From assembly GCA_964568825.1 (NCBI GenBank), contig CAZMSA010000101.1, positions 1 through 13,300 on the forward strand: a stretch of 13,300 nucleotides of DNA, written 5' to 3'. Position numbers and translations under genes: made by a program. Under the pieces are notes generated by a model. The model saw only the letters and a program-made list of their open reading frames with translations. It was not told the origin of the DNA and ran no database searches. The stretch is from CAVVDT01 sp964568825 (GTDB lineage: Bacteria; Pseudomonadota; Alphaproteobacteria; Rhizobiales; Aestuariivirgaceae). Shown here one piece after another: positions 5,963 through 13,300 of the stretch. How positions within the stretch are numbered: the stretch's first letter is position 1; each line of letters opens with the position of its first letter.

Positions 5963-7069
5963 TCAGTGCTCCCGCGCGGTCTCGTTATGGCTCGCCTTGT
6001 CCAGCCATTGCGGGTTGATCTCGATGCCCCAGCCCGGTGCATCGGGAATGGTCGCGCGACCATCGCGGATGCGGTAGGGATCGCCAACGAACAGGCCTTC
6101 CTGCCAGGGATAGTAGTCGCGACCCTCGATGGAGAATTCCAGGTACTTGCCGGCATTGGCAATGGCGCCGAGGAAGTGCATGGTGCACATGGTGACCATG
6201 GACAGGTTGGCGGTGTGCGGAGTGCAGGGCAAATCCGCATCGGCTGCCATGCGTGCTACGCGCAGTGCTCGCGTCAGACCCCCCACGTACATGATGTCGG
6301 GCTGCACCACGTCGACGGCGCGCATGGCGATCATGTGCTTCCACCAACTGAGGTCGCAGTCCTGCTCGCCACCCGTGACGTCAATCGACAAGGCGTCGGC
6401 CACCTGTTTGGTCTGCTCCAGCTCCCAGTAGGGGCAGGGCTCCTCGAAATGCGAGATGCCCTCGGCTTCCAGCAAGTGCCCGACCTCGATGGCGCGGGCC
6501 GGGGAAAACCCGGAATTGGCATCGACCAGCTTGGCGACGCCATCCCCCAGCGCCCGCGCCACCAGCGGCACGATGGCCTCGGTCCGCCCCGGCCATTCGT
6601 CCACGTCGCGCCCGCACTCGGCGCCCACCCTGAACTTGAAGGCATCGAAACCAAAATTATCGCGCAATCTGAGGAACCGTTCGGCCTCGGCTTCGGGCGT
6701 GATGTCGCGCTTCATGGACGAGGCATAGGCCCTGAGCTTGCCCGGCTTGCCGCCGATCAGCTCGACCACCGGCTTTTGTTCGAGCCGCCCGCGCAGATCC
6801 CACAAGGCGGTATCGAGGCCGGCCATGGCGCGACGCAGATACGAGCCGGGGAACTTGTGCTCGCGTTCGGTGATGCGGTCGAGCAGATCCGCAAAGTCGA
6901 GCGCGTTGGCCCCCATGGCATGGGGCGCCACCTGGCGATGGAAGACCTGCGCGGTGATGTCGGCATTGTAGGTGGAGACCTGGCCCCAGCCGATGTCGCC
7001 GGTGTCGGCGGTCACCCTGACGAAGCCGACATAGCGGGTGGAAAAGGTTTCGAGCCTGGCGATCTTCAT
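5963..7069 (-). CDS. Enolase-superfamily protein, mandelate racemase type (probable acid-sugar dehydratase or racemase)
   Basis: The 368-residue product has the two-domain fold of the mandelate racemase/muconate lactonizing group, which abstracts a proton next to a carboxylate with a bound Mg ion. Visible active-site residues are K145-F-R147 (KxR in place of the more usual KxK), the metal ligands D183 (LVDAN), E209/E210 (HFEEP) and E235 (GGEQD), the His-Asp pair D258 (VVQPD) and H285 (CTPHT), and E311 (YLEF). The His-Asp pair puts it in the mandelate racemase subgroup, where most members are acid-sugar dehydratases, but the substrate cannot be read from the sequence. The ATG at 7069 overlaps the stop of the upstream GMC oxidoreductase as ATGA, so translation is coupled and the two enzymes probably serve one pathway. 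An open frame extends upstream to 7258 but the normal N-terminus MKIARLETF fixes the start. Confidence 0.92.
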   Translation of the reverse strand: MKIARLETFSTRYVGFVRVTADTGDIGWGQVSTYNADITAQVFHRQVAPHAMGANALDFADLLDRITEREHKFPGSYLRRAMAGLDTALWDLRGRLEQKPVVELIGGKPGKLRAYASSMKRDITPEAEAERFLRLRDNFGFDAFKFRVGAECGRDVDEWPGRTEAIVPLVARALGDGVAKLVDANSGFSPARAIEVGHLLEAEGISHFEEPCPYWELEQTKQVADALSIDVTGGEQDCDLSWWKHMIAMRAVDVVQPDIMYVGGLTRALRVARMAADADLPCTPHTANLSMVTMCTMHFLGAIANAGKYLEFSIEGRDYYPWQEGLFVGDPYRIRDGRATIPDAPGWGIEINPQWLDKASHNETAREH

Positions 7070-8682
7070 GGGGCGTGGTCCTCGCAGATAAGCTCGCCCG
7101 CCCGGATGCCGACCATCATGGCGGGGGCGTTGGTGTTGCCGGAAATGATGTTGGGAAAGATCGAGGCATCGGCGACGCGCAGACCCTCGATGCCGTGCAC
7201 CCTGAGGCGCGGATCGACCACCGCGGAGGCCGCGTCCGGCCCCATGCGGCAGGTGCACGAGGGATGATAGACCGTGCCGGAGCGCCGGCGGATGTCGTGA
7301 ACAAGAGCCTCATCGCCCGTCACCTCTGGTCCCGGCAACAGCTCTTCTTCGATGATCGAGGCCAGTGACGGCATCGATGCCAGATGCCGCAGGAATTTCA
7401 CCGCCGCCAGCATTTCATTGATGTCGTCGGCATGGCCATAGGCATTGGGCACGATGCGCGGCGCTGCCAGGGGATCGTCCGATGTGATCTCGATGAAGCC
7501 GCGCGCCCGGGGCCGGCAGGACGACAGGCCGAGGGAAAAGCCCGGGAACGGATCCGGCGTCAGCAGCGGACGTTCCCCTACCCCGGGCACCGTGGTGGTG
7601 ATCGCCTGCATGTAAAGCTGCATGTTGGGCTTGGTTCGCTCGGCATCGGTTGAAAAGAAACCGCCGCCCTGGTTGAGGCTGAGGCTCAAGGGGCCGCTGC
7701 CGGTGATGAGGTATTGCAGCCCGACCATGAGCTTTCCCCACCACGGCCTGAGCACGTTGTTGAGGCTGGGTTGGCGCGAGCGATAGGTGTAGTTGATGCC
7801 GAGGTGATCCTGCAGATGACGCCCGACATTGGCGTTCGAGGTGACCAGGGCAATGCCCAGTGCCTGCAAGAGGGCACCCGGGCCGATGCCTGAAAGCTGC
7901 AGGATCTGCGGGGTGTTGACGGCGCCGCCCGCCAGGATCACTTCGCGGCGCGCGGTGGCAGTTCGGGTCTCGCCGCCCTTGAGGTATTCGACGCCCGAGG
8001 CGCGCTTGCCTTCAAACAGCACGCGGGTCACGTGGGCGTTGGTGACGGTCTCCACCCCCCCGCGCTTCACAGCCGGGTAGAGGAAGGCGCGGGCGGCGGA
8101 ATTGCGCCGTCCCTTGAAGGTCGTGATCTCGTAGATGCCGGCTCCGGCCTGGTGAGCGCCGTTGAGGTCGGGGTTGAACGACAGGCCCGCCTCCTCGGCC
8201 GCCGCCAGGTACGCCCGGCATAAGGGGTGGATGCGGTCAGAAACATCTGAAACATGCAAGGGCCCGCCCGAGCCATGCAATTCATCGCCGCCGTCCTCGT
8301 TGTCTTCCATGGCCTTGTAGACGCGCAACACATCGTCCCATCCCCAGCCGGGATTGCCGGCCGCCGCCCAGTCCTCGTAGTCGGCGGCCTGGCCGCGGAT
8401 ATAGACCATGGCGTTGATGGAGCTGGAGCCGCCTAAAATCTTTCCGCGCGGCCAGTAATCGCTGCGTCCATCGAGGCCGGCATCGGCGGCGGTGGCATAG
8501 GCCCAGTTCAATTCCTTGTCGTAGAACAGCTTGCCGTAGCCGAGCGGCACCTGCACCCAGAAGCGCCGGTCGCTGCCGCCGGCTTCCAGCACCAGCACCC
8601 GGTAGCGGCCGTCTGCCGTCAGCTTGTCAGCCAGCGCGCAGCCGGCCGATCCGGCGCCCACGATGATGAAATCTGCTTCCAT
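7066..8682 (-). CDS. GMC-family FAD-dependent oxidoreductase (choline dehydrogenase-like)
   Basis: This 538-residue enzyme belongs to the glucose-methanol-choline family, which oxidises alcohols using FAD. The dinucleotide motif GAGSAG is at residues 9-14, GMC signature 1 (RGKILGGSSSIN) at 79-90 and signature 2 (GGAVNTPQILQLSGIG) at 252-267. The catalytic His is H473 in YHPSCTCRMG and the partner Asn is N517 in SGNTNAP. Most relatives have Gly where this one has C476 in that His motif. No signal peptide is seen, so it is probably cytoplasmic. The ATG at 8682 is chosen because MEADFIIVGAG is the standard family start and GAGGG lies just upstream; the open frame to 8772 adds an atypical Cys-rich leader. 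The gene is first in a two-gene unit with the enolase-family gene and divergent from the formamidase-like gene. Choline is unlikely as substrate, as no betaine genes are near. Confidence 0.92.
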   Translation of the reverse strand: MEADFIIVGAGSAGCALADKLTADGRYRVLVLEAGGSDRRFWVQVPLGYGKLFYDKELNWAYATAADAGLDGRSDYWPRGKILGGSSSINAMVYIRGQAADYEDWAAAGNPGWGWDDVLRVYKAMEDNEDGGDELHGSGGPLHVSDVSDRIHPLCRAYLAAAEEAGLSFNPDLNGAHQAGAGIYEITTFKGRRNSAARAFLYPAVKRGGVETVTNAHVTRVLFEGKRASGVEYLKGGETRTATARREVILAGGAVNTPQILQLSGIGPGALLQALGIALVTSNANVGRHLQDHLGINYTYRSRQPSLNNVLRPWWGKLMVGLQYLITGSGPLSLSLNQGGGFFSTDAERTKPNMQLYMQAITTTVPGVGERPLLTPDPFPGFSLGLSSCRPRARGFIEITSDDPLAAPRIVPNAYGHADDINEMLAAVKFLRHLASMPSLASIIEEELLPGPEVTGDEALVHDIRRRSGTVYHPSCTCRMGPDAASAVVDPRLRVHGIEGLRVADASIFPNIISGNTNAPAMMVGIRAGELICEDHAP

Positions 8683-8915
8683 GTCCCTCGCCGAATGGCC
8701 CCCTTGCCTGCAAAGCACGCACACCTTGCGCCCACGCCAACAGCAAATGGCATCATCGCGCGTCCGCCACAATGGGGTATGATGGGTGATCGAAGCCCCG
8801 GTGCGATGTCATAGGGACGCGTCCGGACCCTGACCCGGTTCAGCGGGTGCATTGCGGCCGCAAGCGATGAAGTGGTAGTGAGCAGGACCCGCGATATCGC
8901 AAGGATTGATACACG
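8683..8915. promoter_or_regulatory. Divergent intergenic region between the GMC and formamidase-like genes
   Basis: These 233 bases must hold the start signals for both the GMC/enolase unit (minus) and the formamidase-like gene (plus). No promoter with good -35 and -10 boxes was found on either strand. Perfect palindromes GGACGCGTCC (8815-8824), GTCCGGAC (8821-8828) and GCGATATCGC (8891-8900) are visible and could be operator sites, though short palindromes are common in GC-rich DNA. Confidence 0.4.
8901..8905 (+). promoter_or_regulatory. Shine-Dalgarno site supporting the GTG start of the formamidase-like gene
   Basis: AAGGA lies 10 bases before the GTG at 8916. No in-frame ATG nearby gives a better start, so a GTG start is accepted. 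Confidence 0.5.
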
Positions 8916-10565
8916 GTGGACAACGCTCCCCTGAAAGGTTTCTTCCACGCCGGCCCGCGCGGCGGCCGCGATGCCGTCACCGGCCATTATTTCGAGGCCG
9001 CCTCCGACGATCCGGGCGTTCCCCAGGTCTGGTGCTATACCGACCGCTTTTCCTACCAGCCGGGTGACACGGTCACCTTTCATGTCTCGACCACTGCTCC
9101 CGTGTTTGCCCTGAAGATCGTGCGCGACGGCCTCAACCCGGTGGCGATGTTTGAAAAGGCCGGGCTGGACGGGCAATTCCATCGCACGCCCGCCGACTGC
9201 TCGGTGACCGGTTGCGGCTGGCCGGCGACCATCGAACTGGAAATCCCGGCAACCTGGCGGTCGGGCGTCTATATCGTCACCACCTCGATTGCAGCGCCCG
9301 GCGGTGGCACCATCGAGCACGATCATCTGTTCGTGTTGCAGGCCCGCCCCGGCAAACCCACCGCGCCGCGTCTCATCATCCTTACCACCAGCACCTGGCT
9401 TGCCTACAACGACTGGGGCGGCTCCAACCACTACGAAGGCCTTACCGGTCCCGGCGGCGACCAGTATTCACCGGAGGTTTCCACCCAGCGGCCGTGGGCA
9501 AGGGGCTTTGTCAAGCTGCCGGCCGCGGCACCCCACATATCCCATGCCTCGCCGCCCGGCGGCCCGCCCGCCTATCCCCACATGCAATGGGCGCACGCCA
9601 ACGGCTATTCCAAGAAGTACGCTTCCGGTGGCTGGGCCTGCCGCGAGCGCGGTTTTGCCCTGTGGGCGGAAGAAGCGGGGGTCGGCCTCGACTATGCCAC
9701 CCAGCACGACCTGCATTACGACCCCGACCTTCTCAAGGCCTACGCCTGCGTGCTGATTGTCGGCCATGATGAGTACTGGTCCTGGGAAATGCGTGATCAC
9801 CTCGACGCCTTCGTCGAGGACGGCGGCTACGTGGCGCGCTTTGCCGGCAATTTCTACTGGCAGGTGAGGCTGGAGCAGGAGGGCCGCCGCCAGGTCTGCT
9901 ACAAGTACCGCGCCCGCGCCGAGGACCCGGTACGCGGCTCAAGCAACGAGCGCTTCATCACCACCTGCTGGGACGCGCCCGAAATCAGCCGGCCGGCTGC
10001 CCTCACCGTGGGCCTCACTGGTTCGGCCGGCATCTATGCCGGTTGGTCGCGCTGCGCCGCCCATGGCGCCGGCGGCTTCACCCTCTACCGGCCGCAGCAC
10101 TGGGCGTTGGAGGGCAGTGGCGCCGGCTATGGTGACGTGCTGGGGGCTCAGGCAAAGGTATTCGGCTACGAGGTCGACGGCCTCGACTATGTCATCCGTC
10201 ATGGCCTGCCATCGCCGACCCATGAGGACGGGGCGCCGCAGGGCATCGAGATCATCGCCCTGGCGCCCGCCACCACGGTGGAATGGGGCTCCGAGAACTA
10301 TTCGGGCGAAGCCTTCATCGGTGAAGACGATGCCCGCATGGTGGCCGAGGCGCTGTATGGCGAGGCAACGCCGGAGGCCATCGACAAGGTGTCGCGCGGC
10401 TCAGGGATGATCGCCGAATACCGCCACGGCAAGGGCACGGTCTTCAACGCCGGCAGTTGCGAATGGGTGCGCGGACTGGAATCAGGCGATCCACAGATCG
10501 AACGCATCACTCGCAATGTGCTCGAAAGGTTCAAGACGCGGCAGGACGGGGCGAGCCGGTCCTGA
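8916..10565 (+). CDS. N,N-dimethylformamidase large-subunit-like protein
   Basis: The 549-residue product matches the catalytic part of the beta (large, DmfA2) subunit of N,N-dimethylformamidase, an iron enzyme that splits dimethylformamide into dimethylamine and formate. The known enzyme uses a two-Tyr, one-Glu iron site. From memory its residues are Y399, Y440 and E521, with H519 and N547 nearby. Here Y164 (WLAYNDWGG), H284 and E286 (VGHDEYWSW) and N312 (FAGNFYW) fall at the same relative spacing, offset by 235. The second Tyr is not certain; Y184 and Y235 are candidates. The offset means the N-terminal lectin-like domain of the roughly 760-residue subunit is missing, and no DmfA1-like small subunit is present. 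Many uncharacterised relatives exist, so an amide substrate is likely but dimethylformamide itself is not shown. It starts with GTG and overlaps the end of the M20 gene by 35 bases. Confidence 0.82.
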   Translation: MDNAPLKGFFHAGPRGGRDAVTGHYFEAASDDPGVPQVWCYTDRFSYQPGDTVTFHVSTTAPVFALKIVRDGLNPVAMFEKAGLDGQFHRTPADCSVTGCGWPATIELEIPATWRSGVYIVTTSIAAPGGGTIEHDHLFVLQARPGKPTAPRLIILTTSTWLAYNDWGGSNHYEGLTGPGGDQYSPEVSTQRPWARGFVKLPAAAPHISHASPPGGPPAYPHMQWAHANGYSKKYASGGWACRERGFALWAEEAGVGLDYATQHDLHYDPDLLKAYACVLIVGHDEYWSWEMRDHLDAFVEDGGYVARFAGNFYWQVRLEQEGRRQVCYKYRARAEDPVRGSSNERFITTCWDAPEISRPAALTVGLTGSAGIYAGWSRCAAHGAGGFTLYRPQHWALEGSGAGYGDVLGAQAKVFGYEVDGLDYVIRHGLPSPTHEDGAPQGIEIIALAPATTVEWGSENYSGEAFIGEDDARMVAEALYGEATPEAIDKVSRGSGMIAEYRHGKGTVFNAGSCEWVRGLESGDPQIERITRNVLERFKTRQDGASRS

Positions 10566-11724
10566 TCGTGGCCATGGCCCTGGCCAGCCGCTGCATGAAG
10601 GCCTCGCAAGCCGCAAGCTGGGTGACGTCGACATATTCATCGGGCTTGTGGGCCTGGTCGATGGACCCGGGGCCGCACACCACGGTCGGATAGCCCGCTT
10701 GCTGGAAGAGACCGCCTTCGGTTCCATAGGAAACCGCGCCGGTGCCGTTCGAGCGGGTGAGCGCCAGGGCCAGCGTTTCGGCCTCCGAACCCTCACTCGA
10801 TGCCAGGCCCGGCACCTCGACGGTGCGCCTGGTGGCGATGCCGGCATCGGGGCTGACGGCGTACATGGCGGGCTCAAGTTCGGCCGCCCGCGCGGCGATG
10901 CGGGCCGGCACCTCCTCGGTGTCGGTGTCGGGAATGAACCGCGCCTCCCAGTTGAAGATGCAAGTGCGCGGCACGATGTTCTCGGCGGTGCCGCCTGAGA
11001 TGGTGCCCACATGCACGCTGGTGAAGGGCGGATCGAAGCGCCCGGTGGGATCGCCGCGCTCTCGCATCTCGGCGGCCAGGCGGTTGATCTCGGCAAGCAG
11101 TTCGCCCGCCACCATGATGGCGTTGACGCCCTTGTGGGTGCTGCTCGAATGCGCCTCGATGCCAGTCACCCCGGTCTCGTAGGTGTGCACCGCCTTGTGG
11201 GCATTGACCACCCGCATCGACGTGGGCTCGCCGATGATCACCGCGGCGGGCCTTGGCAGATGCGCCGCCATGTGGCGGATCAGCGGGCGCACGCCGAGGC
11301 AGCCCACCTCCTCGTCGCAGGAAAAGGCCAGATGAACGGGGCGCTTCAGCCCGGCGGCGAGAAACTGTGGCACCATGGCAAGCGCCACCGCGACGAAGCC
11401 CTTCATGTCGGCGCTGCCGCGCCCGTAGAGGCGTCCGTCGCGTTCATCCAGTACGAAGGGATCGCTGGTCCAGTCCTGGCCGTCCACCGGCACCACGTCT
11501 GTGTGCCCCGAAAGCACCGTGCCGCCGGAAACGGCGGGACCGATCGTGGCCAAAAGGTTGGTCTTGGCGCCAGCCTCGTAATCGATCCGCGTCGATGCAA
11601 CACCATGGCGGGCGAGATAGTCCTCGATGAAGGCAATGAGATCGAGGTTGGGATTGCGGCTGGTAGTATCGAAGGAGACAAGCTGGGCCAGCAGTTCGCG
11701 GGTGAGCATCGAGCAATCGGCCAT
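10531..11724 (-). CDS. argE: M20-family deacetylase, acetylornithine deacetylase (ArgE) type
   Basis: This 397-residue zinc hydrolase has the M20 motif set. With the start at 11724, the metal and catalytic residues are H74 and D76 (SGHTDVVP), D106 (ADMKG), E138/E139 (CDEEVG), E166 (GEPT) and H359 (HKPDEYV). The length and motifs match ArgE, which removes the acetyl group from N-acetylornithine. Many alphaproteobacteria make ornithine with ArgJ instead, so a catabolic N-acyl amino acid substrate is equally possible. The start is uncertain: TTG at 11739 would overlap the apaG stop, ATG at 11724 is 11 bases after that stop, and ATG at 11709 is also in frame; none has a strong Shine-Dalgarno site. 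It is probably co-transcribed with apaG, and its 3' end overlaps the formamidase-like gene tail-to-tail by 35 bases. Confidence 0.88.
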   Translation of the reverse strand: MADCSMLTRELLAQLVSFDTTSRNPNLDLIAFIEDYLARHGVASTRIDYEAGAKTNLLATIGPAVSGGTVLSGHTDVVPVDGQDWTSDPFVLDERDGRLYGRGSADMKGFVAVALAMVPQFLAAGLKRPVHLAFSCDEEVGCLGVRPLIRHMAAHLPRPAAVIIGEPTSMRVVNAHKAVHTYETGVTGIEAHSSSTHKGVNAIMVAGELLAEINRLAAEMRERGDPTGRFDPPFTSVHVGTISGGTAENIVPRTCIFNWEARFIPDTDTEEVPARIAARAAELEPAMYAVSPDAGIATRRTVEVPGLASSEGSEAETLALALTRSNGTGAVSYGTEGGLFQQAGYPTVVCGPGSIDQAHKPDEYVDVTQLAACEAFMQRLARAMATIRTGSPRPAAS

Positions 11725-11735
11725 TGTGGCGCGGC

Positions 11736-12128
11736 TCAATGGATGCGGCCGGTGCTATCCGGCAGGTCGAGGGAAAAGGGCGGGATCTCGACGTTGAAGG
11801 GTTCGCCCTGCGATGTCTCCATCTGGTAGGCGCCAACCATGAAGCCCGACGAGGTGGCCAGCGGCGCGCCGGAGGTATATTCGAAGCGCTCACCCGGCTT
11901 GAGGGTGGGTTGCTCGCCGACCACGCCGGCGCCGCGCACTTCCTGCACCCGGCCCAGTGCGTCGATGATCTTCCAGTAGCGGGTCCTGAGCGTCACCGTC
12001 TCGGGGCCGGTGTTCTCGATGACGATGGTATAGGACCACACGAAATAGTCCTCGTCGGGCCGCGACTGGCCATCGAGATAGCGCGGCTCGACCGAGATGC
12101 GGATATGGCGGGTGGTGCTGTCGTACAT
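11736..12128 (-). CDS. apaG: ApaG family protein (Co2+/Mg2+ efflux protein ApaG)
   Basis: The 130-residue product is a full-length ApaG, a single fibronectin-III-like domain protein usual at 124-130 residues. The conserved core is visible: IRISVEPRYLDGQS, FVWSYTIVIENTG, LRTRYWKIIDALG, GVVGEQPTLKPGERFEYTSG and the SSGFMVGAYQM run near the C-terminus. It has been linked to cobalt and magnesium resistance in Salmonella, but its biochemical role is not settled. The ATG at 12128 is chosen because MYDSTTRHI is the normal alphaproteobacterial N-terminus; the open frame to 12197 adds an unrelated leader. It leads directly into the M20 deacetylase gene, whose possible TTG start overlaps its TGA, and is divergent from the dCTP deaminase gene across 176 bases. 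Confidence 0.95.
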   Translation of the reverse strand: MYDSTTRHIRISVEPRYLDGQSRPDEDYFVWSYTIVIENTGPETVTLRTRYWKIIDALGRVQEVRGAGVVGEQPTLKPGERFEYTSGAPLATSSGFMVGAYQMETSQGEPFNVEIPPFSLDLPDSTGRIH

Positions 12129-12304
12129 GGCCGGTCTCTTAGGCGCTCGCTGCGCACGGCGCCAGTCTATTGCAACTGGCGTGCAAGGGAAATGCACCCC
12201 GTATGCGACTTTTCCACTAGATCAGCGCCTGAGGCTTGCGCTGGACGCCGGGGCAGTGAATATCTCATCACGTTACAGGGGCAGCAAGAAAGAGTGGAAC
12301 CTTT
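12129..12304. other. Divergent intergenic region between apaG and dcd
   Basis: These 176 bases separate apaG (minus) from dcd (plus) and must contain signals for both. In several alphaproteobacteria I recall apaG, metZ and dcd lying together; no metZ is present here. Apart from a weak candidate promoter for dcd I see nothing distinctive. Confidence 0.4.
12236..12263 (+). promoter_or_regulatory. Possible sigma-70-type promoter for dcd
   Basis: TTGCGC (12236-12241) is followed after 16 bases by GAATAT (12258-12263), about 41 bases before the ATG at 12305. Both boxes are partial matches, so this is tentative. Confidence 0.25.
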
Positions 12305-13300
12305 ATGGCGGTGAAACCGACCGGGACGGCGCGCGGTATCCTGCCGGCTCACATCATCCGGCGCTATGTGGATGAAGGCTTCATCCGCACCGATCTCCCC
12401 ATGGACCCCGACCAGATCCAGCCGGCCAGCCTCGATCTCAGGCTTGGCCACGTCGCCTGGCGGGTGCGCTCGTCGTTCCTCCCCGGCCCGCGCAACACTG
12501 TCGCCGACCGGCTGGAGTCACTGGCGCTGCATCGCTTCTCGTTGGAGGAGGGTGCTGTGCTGGAGACCGGCTGCGTCTATATCGTGCCGCTCATTGAGCA
12601 TGTCCGCCTGCCCGCCGGCATCGCCGCGGCCGCCAACCCGAAGAGCTCCACCGGCCGTCTCGACATCTTCACCCGGGTGATCGCCGACTACGCGGCTGAA
12701 TTCGACAAGCTGCCGGAAGCCTATTCAGGCCCCCTTTACGCCGAGATTTCGCCACGCACCTTTCCCATCCTGGCGCGCACCGGATCGCGCCTTGCGCAAA
12801 TTCGCTTCCGTTCGGGCCCGCTGGCCGGCGACGACCAACTCATCCGCCGGCTGCACGCGCGCGAGCCGCTGGTGACGGCGGGCGAGGTCAATATCGACCA
12901 TGGCCTTGCCCTGAGCGTCGATCTCACCGGCGCCGGGGCCGCCGAGCCGGTGGGCTTCAGGGCCAAGCGCCATTCCGGCCTCATCGACGTGGACCGCAAG
13001 GCAGCCCTTGAGGTGCTCGATTACTGGGAACCCATCTGGCAACGCGGCTCGCTCATCCTCGATCCCGACCAGTTCTACATCCTTGCCTCGCGCGAGGCGG
13101 TGAGAGTCCCGGCCGACCATGCCGCCGAGATGGTGCCGTTCAATCCGCTAGTGGGCGAGTTCCGGGTCCATTACGCCGGCTTCTTCGACCCCGGCTTCGG
13201 CGATTCATCGGGCGGCGGCGAGGGCGCCCGCGCCGTCCTGGAGGTGCGCTCGCACGAGGTGCCGTTCATCCTCGAGGACGGCCAGGTCATCGGCCGGCTG
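12305..13300 (+). CDS. dcd: 2'-deoxycytidine 5'-triphosphate deaminase, long double-domain form (3' end outside window)
   Basis: dCTP deaminase converts dCTP to dUTP for thymidylate synthesis. The frame is open from the ATG at 12305 to the window end (332 codons), so the C-terminus is missing. The protein is the long alphaproteobacterial form with two dUTPase-like halves. The first half has QIQPASLDLRLG (37-48), the signature PKSSTGRLDIFTRVI (112-126) and PLYAEISPRTFPI (143-155). The second has LDPDQFYILASREAV (252-266), GEFRVHYAGFFDPGFG (284-299) and EVPFILEDGQVIGRL at the edge, corresponding to the closing strand of the usual domain. The common single-domain enzyme is only about 190 residues. 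The start is preceded by a weak purine-rich AGAGTGGA. It is divergent from apaG. Confidence 0.93.
   Translation, partial: MAVKPTGTARGILPAHIIRRYVDEGFIRTDLPMDPDQIQPASLDLRLGHVAWRVRSSFLPGPRNTVADRLESLALHRFSLEEGAVLETGCVYIVPLIEHVRLPAGIAAAANPKSSTGRLDIFTRVIADYAAEFDKLPEAYSGPLYAEISPRTFPILARTGSRLAQIRFRSGPLAGDDQLIRRLHAREPLVTAGEVNIDHGLALSVDLTGAGAAEPVGFRAKRHSGLIDVDRKAALEVLDYWEPIWQRGSLILDPDQFYILASREAVRVPADHAAEMVPFNPLVGEFRVHYAGFFDPGFGDSSGGGEGARAVLEVRSHEVPFILEDGQVIGRL

Noticed and set aside
7070..7258. Longer N-terminus for the enolase-family protein
   Set aside because: The extra codons lie over the conserved C-terminus of the GMC oxidoreductase in another frame, and MKIARLETF is the normal family start.
5966..7267. 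433-codon open frame on the plus strand opposite the enolase-family gene
   Set aside because: It is the mirror frame of a high-GC gene with clear active-site motifs. Its translation has no family features and it crosses the ATGA junction of two real genes.
8619..9431. 270-codon open frame on the minus strand across the divergent region
   Set aside because: It overlaps the starts of both the GMC and the formamidase-like genes, and its final residues merely read through the GMC start in another frame.

Overview
The window looks like chromosomal DNA of an alphaproteobacterium, most likely Hyphomicrobiales. It is GC-rich with strong third-position GC, and it carries a CpaF/TadB/TadC set, ApaG, a long double-domain dCTP deaminase, and an alphaproteobacterial-type intergenic palindromic repeat. 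Genus cannot be named from the sequence. No rRNA, tRNA, CRISPR array, phage gene or complete insertion sequence was seen.

Layout. Bases 1-2493 (+) are the 3' end of a Tad (Flp) pilus operon: the tail of the ATPase tadA/cpaF, then tadB and tadC. Bases 2490-2757 hold a compact 268-bp element with 34-bp near-perfect terminal inverted repeats and two internal hairpins, resembling a MITE; its left end overlaps the tadC stop codon. On the minus strand follow a dienelactone-hydrolase family gene (2777-3445), a small secreted protein (3457-3726) and a radical SAM protein with a B12-binding-like N-terminus (3888-5675).

Bases 5963-10565 form a possible catabolic island. On the minus strand a GMC-family FAD oxidoreductase (7066-8682) is translationally coupled by an ATGA overlap to an enolase-superfamily (mandelate racemase-type) enzyme (5963-7069). 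Divergent from them, across 233 bp, is a protein related to the large subunit of N,N-dimethylformamidase (8916-10565). It keeps the core catalytic motif but lacks the N-terminal domain and has no small-subunit partner here. An M20/ArgE-type deacetylase (10531-11724, minus) runs tail-to-tail into it with a 35-bp overlap and lies just downstream of apaG (11736-12128, minus). A dCTP deaminase gene starts at 12305 (+) and runs off the end.

How the genes fit together. TadA, TadB and TadC form the inner-membrane motor and platform of the pilus. The GMC oxidoreductase, enolase-family enzyme, formamidase-like protein and perhaps the M20 hydrolase could act in sequence on an amide- or polyol-type compound, but no transporter or regulator is present and the substrate is unknown. 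I found no system I can confidently call undescribed. The best candidates for a closer look are the branched inverted-repeat element and the orphan formamidase-like gene with its divergent redox/enolase pair.
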